Source: Xiphydria camelus
Lineage: Eukaryota > Arthropoda > Insecta > Hymenoptera > Xiphydriidae
Length of the DNA: 64,000 nt
Assembly: GCA_963678675.1 (NCBI GenBank)
Contig: OY783199.1
Coordinates: 5,711,501-5,775,500 of the forward strand
Direction of reading: 5' to 3'
This document shows, piece after piece, positions 36,601 to 48,600 of this stretch. The notes under the pieces were generated by a model. That model saw only the letters and a program-made list of their open reading frames with translations. It was not told where the DNA came from and did not search any database. Within the stretch, counting starts at the first letter, position 1, and each line of letters begins with the position of its first letter. A program made the position numbers and the translations under genes.

Positions 36601-39600
36601 GCTTTTATTTCAACCACACTTTTAGCTTCTACCTCTCTTTCCCTCTTTATTGTGTACACACCTATATAACAACCCACTCCCCTCTCGCGCACGCGTGCAA
36701 ATCGCCAGAACGCATTAGCGTCATTTGTACTCCCCTGCGTTGTTCGAGACACTCCAACGTGGTGCGCGCATTTACGTCAAAACAATTCGCTGATTAATCG
36801 CTCGTTCGTCATAAAGTAAACTGAAATCTCGTTAAACAGCATCCTGCTCCAGCGAGCTTCCATTAGTTCCGGTGCAATGGTCGCTTATGCGCGAAATAAC
36901 AACGTGATTTTTTCTGTGTATTATCGACTATTGGTTTCGGGAATTTTACTCTTTTTTTTTTATAAAATTAGACTTCCGGAGAAATTTTTTAAACAGCGCG
37001 AACGTGCTTAATTCAATGTCTCAAATAAGAAATTGTTCGGCAATTAAAGTTACCAGTGAGTACTAATGAGTTAATTTAACGCGATCGGCAGGCAAATGTA
37101 AATAGTTTTCAACGTAATATCGAGTGTCGACGCAGAGGATGCTGAGTTTATGCCGCTATCTTTTCTTGCAGCCCGACCTCTTCGCCTTCGAAATGTTGGG
37201 AGGACATCTCTATCTCCACGTCGATCTCGGAAGCGGTCCAGTGAAAGTGAGGGCGTCGGAACGACGCGTCGATAACGGTTTCTGGCACGACGTTGCGTTT
37301 CGTCGGGCGGAGCGCGTCGGTCGCGTTACCGTCAACGGAACCACGGTGGAATTTACTACACCAGGTGAGAAAATGAATTATCGCGTTCGTTTGCCTTAAT
37401 CTTTAATTTAATTCAACGATCGAGGGAGATAATTCGTTTAAATATGAATATAATACCCTACTAAAAAAACAGAGCTATATATACTTTGCCGGGAAATTAC
37501 AGCAATTTACAGCGAGGCATTCGGTGAGCGCGATGCTGACTATGTTAAAATGAATTTAATATCGAAACAAAGTGCGCCGTAAAGGATTAAGCAAGAGTCT
37601 CCAACGAATCAGAATTTTATTAATCAGATGAAAATTTCTCAGCATCTTATCGATTTGCGATTTGCGACATTCTCAGAAGTGTCGAAATCTTTTTAACGAA
37701 CTCATCGGGCTTCGTCCTTCAAATATTTTCGTTCGTCTGCTCGGAAAACGAAAATTCGATAGCGGATAAACACCATAAATATACCGTAATTCCACCCTGT
37801 AATAACGCGCGCCTTGCAGCCAATTAAAATCCGGAATAACAAACGAATAATTTCAGCCGCTCTCGACTTCCGCTTTCCGTGTACGTTACACCGCAAGCAT
37901 ATAGAGCTGCAGCTTTATTAAACCGATAAATAAACGGATATTTCGACCGCAAGCCACTCGAGGCGGAATAATACGCGTAAACTTTCCCTTCCGGTAATCA
38001 CTCTGCGACCCCTAACAGCAGATCTGCAAAGTCACATCGCTTGCGGTACAAAGTTTCGAATTTCCGCTATCGTCTTGACTTTGCTCGTCTTGGTTGAGAA
38101 CTACTCTAAAGGACAATCTTCTAAGATTTCTCCGCGATACTCGACTTCAAGCATCGCAAGTTATAATTAATTACACTGAGAGAAATAATCGCCAGTGTCA
38201 AAAAATATGTCTTATCTCTTATAAATTTTTAAAAATACAGATTCTCTCTTGGTCGAAGAATATATATTCTTGATTCAAGAGTACTTTCGTTCGAACGAGA
38301 AATTCTTTCTGCACGAAGAAAACCGTGGCTTAATCCTGGAATTACATGATATTTTTGACTGAAGAAAACATTTTTTTGGCGCCAGTAATTAATTATTACA
38401 CTGAGTAAATAATTATTTATCTCAGTGTACAATCGGAAAGTTTAATGAAATGAATAACTCTAAGGAAAAACTAAAACACAATTCGGGTCTCGTAAAAGGA
38501 ATTAATTAATAATTCATACAGTAGGACAGAGTTCATGCGCAGTATTCGGTGTTGTGTCATGATAATCAATTTGCATCAATACGAAAAGTATTAAAATTAT
38601 TATGCAAAGCTGTAAAACGATTAGAATTGCGTGGCATCTCGGCACTGGAAATTGAGAGAAAGCTTCGTTCGCAAAATCCCTTTCGACCTCGATCGTCCTT
38701 CCCGTTGGTCTTCGCAGAGATACATACAGAATCGTCTAAATCGCTGTCAGCTATCAGCAACGCGAGCACGTCGCGCTTCCACGGCTGGCGGTTTTAAATT
38801 CGCCCCCTTTCAGGCCGCTTTAATCCAGCGCGTAAGCTTATTCGAAGAGCAAACAGAACCCGCGTGTCCAACCTCGGCGAACACTACTTCAAAGTGACTC
38901 GCGACCTCGAAACATCAGCTTACATCTCCCGCTCTTCTGGCTAATTACGCACAGCCTTTGAGTCTGCTCGAACTTCCGGCGTCTATGCGTTGCGATGCGC
39001 GAGCACGAAAGAGACAGTCTTCCGCAGTTGTGTACGGTAGCTCGGTCGCATCAATTGCGCGTAATCCAATCGCTATTAGGATCGATTCGACGGCAGTTAG
39101 AATACTTCCGCCGGGTCTGCCCGTATTATTCGGCATTTTCGACGGACTCATCTACGCGCCTAATTACCGTTTCATTCCACCGCGACATATCGGTAATTGG
39201 CTAATTTGTGGTCGGACGTTGCGGTGCTCGATCGGAGTCGAAAGAAATGGACCACCCCGCTATTCGCCGTTTACCTTTCGAAATTGCTGATTGCTCGGTC
39301 GGCTGTAACCCTCATTACCGCCATTACCACTGTCTGGCTGTCGCTGGTAACGTCCCCGCTATTGTTATTACCACTGAAACGTATGAATCCCCGCTTATAG
39401 GTCAAACGCGGGGTCAGCTGTAGATTTAATTTCGACGAGCGATCCTCCCAGTTTCAGATATACCTACTCGTTACACGAGTTATCACTGGACAACACATCG
39501 GATGAAATTACACTGAGAAAAATAACCTCGTCCGTTTAACCAAAATCCTGGAGACCATAACCAAGTCGTTTGGTGAAATATGGATTCTCTCTCCATCTGT

Positions 39601-42600
39601 TTGGTTAGACTGACCATTTTCTGATTAAAATGACTAGACGTGCAGTTAAAATAATTGAACATGTAGCTAGAATGATGAAATATTCGGTTGAATTTACTAG
39701 TACTTTGGCTAGAACAACTAAACTCGTTTGATCAGATACGTCTTGCCATTTTAACCAAATTATTTGTCTCGGTGTACAGGCGAACCGATTCCGATCGTTT
39801 CGCCGCTCTTGCCGTAGAATCGCCCACGGATCCTCCCTTCCGCTGAAGTCGGAATAATTTCACCTTCCATTTCCGCCGCTCTTTTATTTCCGGAGCGGGT
39901 ATAACTTCACGACAAGGCCGGAGAGAACCGATGTAAAAGTTCTGGGGATTCGCATTAAAAGTTCCTTCCCGCTATATCGTTATTCGGGAAACTCCACGCA
40001 ACGTTGAACGTTAAAGCGGTTGAATAAATCGTTCGCCCCACGTATGCCTCGTTTTTTTACGCGATGCCATTCGGGCATTCTCGGAGCGGTATGAGAGGGA
40101 AAGGGAAAATGCGATTTCGAGGAAAGATAGTTATCGTCCTCCCCGCACGCCGGGCCTCGCGTCTCGAACGCGACGGTGTGAAATATATCGCGCGGCGGTA
40201 TCTGAAAACAAATCGCCGATAAGTGATCGCCGGCCGAGAGAGCGAGGCCCCATCGCGCCCGCGACGATTTTCTCGCTAATGGAAGCGAGCGGCAGAGCTC
40301 GGAGAAAATAATCATCGCCGCGGCGCTCCCCGCGGTTGCGCCACCGCAAATTTTATCATCATCGACGCGTTTTACGGCTCGCGGAACGGGATAACGCGGA
40401 GCGATCGCAAATCGACTGTGCGACGCGGTGCAAACGAACGATAAAAGGTCGCACGGGGTGTGCGAAATGTTCTCTTCGAGGATTTTTGTCTCTCTGTGAA
40501 TTCTTTTTTTTTCGAACCGTATACGAAAACAAATACACTCGAAATTCGAATTTGGCGCCACCAAAGGAATGTCAACCCTTTGATCGCGTTATTTATATTT
40601 ACTCGAAGAGGTTAACGTGAGATAAGTTAACTCAGAGTATAGGCTTTTGTAATTTCCTGCGTATTTACGCGTTGGATCGAATGGATCTCGGGGTTAGCAG
40701 ATGACAAACAAAACCCCGTTTCGAAAAGTCCTAATTGAATCTTAATGGCACCAGCTGTAAAGCGCGTTTGCCCTCGCCTTTGTTATTTGCCACGATTGAG
40801 AGCTTTCGACTCCGTTTGATCGATCCAGAGCTGATCTCTCTCCCTCTCTCGTAATAAATCGCCTCGTCACAGCTCGAGGTCCTTCGGTGCGCACTTTGCA
40901 CTTTCCCAAGAAAAGCCAAGCGCACTCCGCAGCTCTGCAAATTGTATCTATGGTGCTCCTCGGCGATGCTGACCCGTAATCATGTATCGTGCAGGCGATT
41001 CCACACAACTGGACCTGGATGGACTATTGTACATCGGCGGAGTCGGAGCCCCTTTCACGCCTCTAACCGTGCCGGCGGTACTGTGGACCGGTACCCTCAG
41101 ACAGGGCTACGTGGGCTGCATGAGGGACCTCGTCATCGATGGACATCCCATAGACATCGCGGGATACGCCCAGCAGCAGGATTCCGGTGAGATGAAAATT
41201 GATGCCGATTCGATGGAATATTAATACAAGTACACACTGAGAGAAGTAGCTTGGTTAAAATGACAAAACGCGTCTGCTTAAATGAGTTTAGTTATTCCGA
41301 CTAAAATACTAGTAAGGGCCGGTTTTACCAACACGGTATAAACGCGGTATAGCGCTATACTGAGAATAACCAGCAATAAGCCTTATGGTTATTCTCAGTA
41401 TAGCGCTATACCGCGTTTATACCTGTTGGTAAAACCGGCCCTAAGTGTTGAACCAAATATCTAGTTATTCTAACTACATATTTAGTTATTCTAACTGTAT
41501 GTCTAGTTATTCTAACCAGAAAATAGTCAGTTTAATCAAACAGGTGGAAGATTTATATTTCACCAAACGGTTTGGTTATAATCTCCAGAATTTTGATTAA
41601 ATTGTCCAGGTTATTTTTCTCGGTGTATATTGAGTGGGTACTATTCCGATTAGCTTCCATTACGATTATCTCGTTACCTATAAACTTGCGAACCAAATTG
41701 GTATAATACTTTTTGTAGATCAAAATACGATCTTCGAAAAACTTTATATCAACTTATCCCGAAAGTCTATAGATAATGAGGTAATAGTGATTGGAGTAGA
41801 ATTTCGTCGTTGTCACGGCAATAGCTGCTATGTGGAGAACCTGCTATATGCCGCTTGGCAGTTTTTAACTAGGAATAACTCTCTTTTTATTTATATGACA
41901 TTCCTTCAAAAGTAATCCTAAATGAGTTCATATCTATGAATTCATTTAGAATTACTTTTGAAGGAATGCCACATAAATCAAAGAGAGTTATTCCTAATTA
42001 AAAACTGTCAAGCGGCATATAGCAGGTTCTCCACATAGCAGCTATTGCCGTGGCAACAACGATTTGCTATTTAGTTTGCCTCTCCGTGCTCCAAATTCTG
42101 TGTTCTGTAGTTCTTCAAGTCACATTCGAGAAGTATACCTATGGGTACTATACTATAGGCGTGCGAGGAACGCTCGTAGTGAGCTATGTATATCGACGAC
42201 GCTCGCGCATCAATACCCCTTATACAACCAATATCACGATGAAAATCCATTAAACGTCGAAATAAACATCAACAAATACGTTCACTCGCGGTTCGAATGT
42301 AATTCGAAGTGAAAAAAGGAAAAAAAAAATTTTCGCTGCGGACAGGATTCGAACCTGTGCGGGCATAGCCCATCAGATTTCGAGTCTGACTCCTTAACCA
42401 CTCGGACACCGCAGCTGACACATGACATTTGTTACTATTAGTATTAGAGGATGTATCAAGACGCAATTTTTTTCGTTTCATTCGAAATAAAATTCGAAAT
42501 TAACGCAAAGCACTTCGGTGAAAAATCTTATTAACATTATTATCATTAAGCAGTACGAGAGAGAAGGATTCCTCGACATTTTTAATATCGCCATTAACTT

Positions 42601-45600
42601 CTCCCCATTAACCCTCGTCGACCATAAAAACGGAAAAGCAATTAATAAAATTATTTGTGGTCCATTAAAAATATTGCTACTGGATTTGTCGCTCAACGAC
42701 GTAACGACGCGCGACGTTTCGCGATGTAAATGCGGTAGTCCCCTGTGGTACCCGTGAGCCCGTAAAGGCAGGTGACTACTTGATACCTGAGATCACGATG
42801 TACACTTTCGGGGCTATGAAAAGTAATGTATAATAAACCAATATTCCCCGCGCTTTGAATAGCAATTAAGAAGATTGAGCACGGACTGAAAAATCGCTTA
42901 TTTAATTAAAATTCATCCGTCTGTGATACCTATTATTATTGGGCTTTTATAATATATCTCCTCTTTCTCGAAAGCCGAAGAGAGAAGACTCTATATATGT
43001 ATATTGTCGAGACATTGTATTCGACAAGAGAGCGTCGATATCAAGTAATTAAGACGTATCACTTGTCGTTACGCTCAGACAAATGCGATCCCGATAAATA
43101 AGTATTGATTTTTCTTTTTATCGTCCATTAATAAGTGTAATCGAATTGGTGAAACAGTTCCTATTTTAAAAAACTTCTTCAGGAACGGCAGTAGACTCAT
43201 TTATGCGAACTATGGACATTTTCGAATTGTGCAGGTGCCGTCAGACCTGCATGTCGCGTTCAGCCACCGCACTGCAATTCTCAACCCTGCATGAATAACG
43301 GCCGATGTGTCGAGGGGTGGAACAGATTTCACTGCGACTGTACAGGAACGCCCTTTACTGGGCCGACGTGTGGAAAAGGTTATTAATATTGCACGCAAAT
43401 TTAATCTTTATCTTTACATTTTTTTATTCGTTTGGAACCAATCCAATTTTTACAACATCAACGCAATGTGATCTTCGGATATTTTTCTCTCCTGATTTCT
43501 CCTATTTTGACATAAACTACGTTTGATATAATTCAGATTTATACTTTTTAAGCTTCCTAGTAAATCTACCATGACTTTACTTTGTTGTGTTTTCCTCGAA
43601 CGACGATGTACAGACGCCTCGACGTTGCACCTCAATGGAACCCAGCAAATGACTGCCCTCATGCCGGAGGACTCGAAAACTCAGGCGGAGGAAGTCGTCA
43701 TTAGATTCAAAACCACCAGGCAACGAGGACTCCTCCTGGCAACCAGCCTGGAGAACAGCGCTGATCGATTGCAGCTGTCGCTGGAGGAGGGAAAGGCGAG
43801 GATGCTGATCCGCATCGGAGAACGCGAGAAGGTAAGTCAAACTGCGGCATATTCCTTCAATTTTTGTACCGTGATTTATAACCACCTTATGAGAAAGATA
43901 CTATCTGCCCTGCCCACTACAATCAGCAGTAAAAATCGGGCGTTTTAATTCGAACGAAACGTATCTCCCGGAAATTATTATTGTATACATGCGCCTCGCG
44001 CTTGCACGTCTCGTGCAATTATCCGACAGCGTCATTTTTCAGAAGGAGCGCGACGCTCTTTTTACTCGCGGATCGAAAAAAAAAAGAACTCGGTATCTCC
44101 GGGTACTGCTCTACAAGGCGGGCGTATCACATTGTGGCGTAATTAATGACAAGGCCTCTAATTAATCTCGTCGCGGGCGACGTTTCGCGAGCAATTTATC
44201 GCCATGACACGCGTTCCTCCACCCGCTTTAGAAACCATATGGACGTAGAGACGCCGCGAATGTTTCGGTAGACAGTAATGGTATCTATTACCGCGACGCT
44301 TCGTAACCCCGTTACAGGTCGTCGCAAAAATACGCGACGAAGATCTCTCGATTGTCGAACGATCCCGTCGTGGAGGTCGAACGTCTCGGCTCGTAATATA
44401 GGCCCTTGCTCCTGTTTAACTCCATAAATGGAAGGCTCTCGCTCGGGACAGCCACTCTCGTGTGTCATGATTTATAAAGAGCTTCGAACCATAATGTATA
44501 GCGTCGCAGGAATCCAGCTTCTTTGAAAGCACTTGCGAGGCTGTCACTCGTCCCTTACTACTTTACTCTTACTATATCTATACATCACATCCACGTATAT
44601 CGCTCCTCCCTCCCTTCCTCCCTCTCCGTGCTTCTCGAACGTTTACTTAATACTCGAATATCGAGCAGTTAACTCAATTTTCGACGAGGACCTACGTACA
44701 CAAATGGAACTCGTCTTAACATTCCGTGTAACTCGATATACTTCGCGCAAGAAATGCTCTCGTTTGCAAACAGTCGAAGTTAACAGCCGGTATAGATACG
44801 ACTCGTGATGTACGTCTATCGCCTTACCTGGAAAACAGTACATCATCTAGCGTATTTATTTATACTTTAACGAACGAATGGAAATTTATTGTATTTATAT
44901 AAATACGTGAAACAAAGTCGTACAAAATTTAAACGTACACGGAAAGAAATGATCAGTAACATTTACAGTTAGTCCCAGTAACAGGGCTTCTCGAGGTGAA
45001 ACATTGAATTTTTTAATAGACACAACGCACCCTTTACAGTTCATTGTAATATAACCCCGTAAACACACCCGACATATATTAACGGGAGATTGGTGAATTT
45101 TTCCGTATAAACTAATGTTTATACTATTACGAACTGTAAAAATTATGTTGTAGTCTCCCAGACGGGAGTCTTATGTATTTTCTATACACTCAAAAAAATT
45201 TGGCCACAACTAGAAAATTATAGTAATTGCAGTGATAATTTTCTTCGCAATAGCAAGAATTCTTGCTATGCTAGCAATATTTTTCTAGTTGTGTCTGAGG
45301 CAGCCAGAAATATAGCTGGATTAGCTAAATACTTTTTTCAGTGTATGATCCACATGTGGTTTTAGTCATATATGGATTATATAATGATTTTTCTATATTA
45401 ACCATATAAAGACTGTAAGTAGGTATATGGATTATACAAACATTAAAAAATCTACCTATGCATAGTCCTTATATGGATAATATAGAAACCATAATATATA
45501 ATCTGTATATGACCAAAACCACATATGGATTATATACCAAATGTATAGAACTTTTCCGTCTGCGCTATTAGAAACATCAACGTGTCACCTCGAGGAATTC

Positions 45601-48600
45601 TGTTACCGCACGGAAAGAAAGAAATTGTAACATTTACAAAGTTCGTGGGAAAATGCAGGACAAGGCCAATTTATTGTTATGATAACTACAATTTTAGTAA
45701 AAATTACAGCAAACGCTTGCAACTTCTACAAGTTTTACTATAATTTTTACTAAAATTGTAGTTATCATTGTATCTTGTATAACAAGAAAGTGGCCTTGTC
45801 CCGAAATTTACCACAAATGTTTTCTCCGTGTGGAATAACTATAGAAATTCACGGGCTACCCCATGATTTTTACAAATCGTTTTTCTCCGTATACGTTCCG
45901 AGTTTTCCGAACAGCGCACAATTGAAATCCCACCGCTTTCTAATTTTAACGCGGTTTCTTCCATCGCAACCCGTACGAGTCCGGCTTCGCGGAAGCGGAT
46001 GCGTATGCGTTTCATTGTAGACCGAGCTTGCGCTTCGCTATACGTGTGCATACCGTGCTGTGAATCAGCCGGATAGAGCAGCGTATACACTCCGAGGGGC
46101 GAGAGTTATATTATCGTCACGCTGCGCCGGTGAAATAGGGGTGAAAGGAGGGGGATGCACCTGTTGTATTCTGGAACAATATTGCGAGCGACGTTTCGCG
46201 CGCGATGCTCGGCGAAATCGCGTTTCTTTTTACGCGAAATAATATCCAGCGACCTCGTTAACGCGGCTCTCCCCGCGCGGGTTTTACTTTATTTTCGGTG
46301 GTAAAATTTACGGTCCCGCGCAGTCATTCGTCGCCACTCCCAATCAACGCGACTCGGTGCTTCCACTTTCTCGGTTTGACTTTCGGGAGAGGAGAGCCCG
46401 AGGGAGATTTAATTCGTAACTTTTGGTGCGCCTCTACGTACGTACGTACGTATCATATCTAATCGCCGCGTCACGGAATGACGTAGCGTCTGAGCGATAA
46501 CGCGGGTGCGTGTACAGTTTAATTCCCCGCGATTCCGCTTCCCCGATACGGAAGGCCGACGAATTATTGCGTATTCGCTTCGAATCGCGTCTCTTCGATT
46601 GTTTATCTGGATCTGTCGTCCTTGTCCGTAATCTCGTCTATTCCGTGCACTCGGTAGCGCGGTTTGTGGTTATCGCGACGATTAATTTTTCTAATGTATT
46701 TTACCTTTAATAAAATTTAGAGGTTCGAGCGATTTCGTTGAGTGAGACGGTATAGTTTATCAAACCGAATACTACACCGAGAGAAGTAAATATTTGTTGC
46801 TGCCAAAAAAAATGTTTCCTTCAATCAAAAACACACGCCACTCTCAAAAATATGCGCTCGTCGCAAATGGAATTGTTATCGCTGCAAATAGAATCCTTCT
46901 TGCCGAAAGAAAATTCTATTTGCAGCGAGTAGAATTCCATTTGCGACAAGAGCATATTTTTGAGAGTGTGACTTAATTCCAGGATCAAGCCATGATTTTT
47001 TTGATGTTAGAAAATATTTGATAGGCTCTAGTCATTGTTTTTTTCATGCAGAAATAATTTTTTCTCCGAACGAAGGTATTCTTGAATCAAGGATATGTAC
47101 TCTTCGATCAAGAATCTGTATTTTTGAACTAGCAATTATTTCTCTCGGTGTATAATTATCTACCGCAAATGATAACCGAGCGAATTGTAGGCCACTGAAA
47201 TCTAAAGTTAACCGCGTCCCTGTTTGAAGAACTGTGTCGGTGGGACCGCTCGATATCCGAAGGCCTGATAAATTATTTCGCCTTAAGTAATCGCGCGGCA
47301 ATTCTCCGCTCCCGACCTTAAGCCCCTGACTGCCGCTGTACGTCGTTTTTCCCGAACAATCGCCATTGAAACTCCTTATTTCGACAGCTCGCTCCCCAAT
47401 ACCCCGAGTTTCCTGAAATACCCGGCGGAAGCCGGCACCCGCTGAGCACCGCGAGGCAGTAATTTACGCTAATGTTTCAATCTCGGAACGCGGGCTCGAT
47501 AATTGAACGGAATAATTAATACGAGGCTGCACTATCCTCGGATTGGTCAGGATAGAGTACAGGATTGTAGACGGGATTCTCTTGAATATATCGTCGTGCT
47601 GATAAATACACCGCGGATTTCACCCAGGGCGACATGTTTTCCAGACGCGGGCGTAAAGGATTATTGTTTGATATTTTGTATTCGCGGCGTACGGCTTCGA
47701 TTCGAGAGAAAAATAGAGCCTGGGGAGGGAGGAAGCGCGCACGAGCGCGGGCGGGAAAGCACTCAACCTTATTAAAAAATCATAACCTCCCGCGTTCCAC
47801 AATCAACTTTTTTCCCCTTTGCACAAACGAACGAATAAGTAAATTTAAGCTGCTTTTACGTTACGAGAAATCCCTCCATTTTTTGAGTACGTATCTACTC
47901 GCGGAAAGGAGCGTCGAGGCGGGGTAATTCTCTCGAGATCTTTTTTTTCAAACACACTCGAGGTAATCCTCTTAGAAGTTTGTCATCCCTCCACTCAATG
48001 CTTACATCCGCTTTGTGCCAGAGCTCGGATAATTAGGGGAGCGCTTCACTCGAGATTGTTAATTACGATTGAAATTGAAGCAGCCTCTTATTTGCTAAAT
48101 ATAGGTCGATACTGAAAAAAGTTTGCAGCAGATCTATCATGTGAGGCTAAGCTTATTCGCCAGGAAAGAAATTTCAATCACTATATTATCTCATTATTTA
48201 TAAACTTTTGGACTGCATCGATATATGTAAGACTTTGTTATAGATAAAGATACAATCTTCGAAAAAGTATTATACGAACATGAGCCAAAGGCTCATAGAT
48301 TATGAGATACCTAATAGTGATTCAAATTTCTTTCCTGTCGAATAAATTCAACCTTGCGTGATATTGCAATCATTCCAGCTTCGCCCCAAAACCGTATCTC
48401 CCCTTTAAATCGAAAAATACTCGTTCGTTTATTTACGATTTGCGAGAAGAAATACCCAGAGACAAATGCATCGCTACCCAGTCAAGCGAGTCGTCTCCTA
48501 TATGAGAATCCAGACCATGGGATCGCGCTTCATCCCATTTCCGTCCTGAAATAGTGAAAAGCCAATTGGAGGGAGAAGAAAAGGCGAGTTGCGGTACAAT

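Larger units (their letters stand above)
37365..40994. other. Neurexin intron (LNS3)
   Basis: It contains MITEs at 38174-38427 (family B) and 39511-39774 (family A). The rest (37365-38170, 38430-39505, 39780-40990) is free of recognisable genes. ORFs of up to about 194 codons at 39980-40564 are low-complexity, arginine/serine-rich and domain-free. Confidence 0.6.
41187..43234. other. Neurexin intron between LNS3 and EGF-B
   Basis: It holds a family-A MITE with a nested Harbinger-type MITE (41235-41625), an E-like fold-back (41636-41805), a near-perfect long fold-back (41801-42067) and tRNA-Ser(CGA) on the minus strand (42334-42415). From 42420 to 43234 I see no feature. Confidence 0.7.
44938..45890. 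mobile_element. MITE, family I, with three further elements nested inside
   Basis: It starts CACGGAAAGAAATGATCAGT and ends ACAAATCGTTTTTCTCCGTA. The left and right family-I arms (GCTTCTCGAGGTGAAACATT; CGTGTCACCTCGAGGAATTC) are separated by elements at 45187-45343, 45346-45562 and 45609-45830. Confidence 0.68.

Noticed and set aside
39980..40564. 194-codon minus-strand ORF
   Set aside because: No domain signature, arginine/serine-rich, and situated in a neurexin intron with competing open frames.
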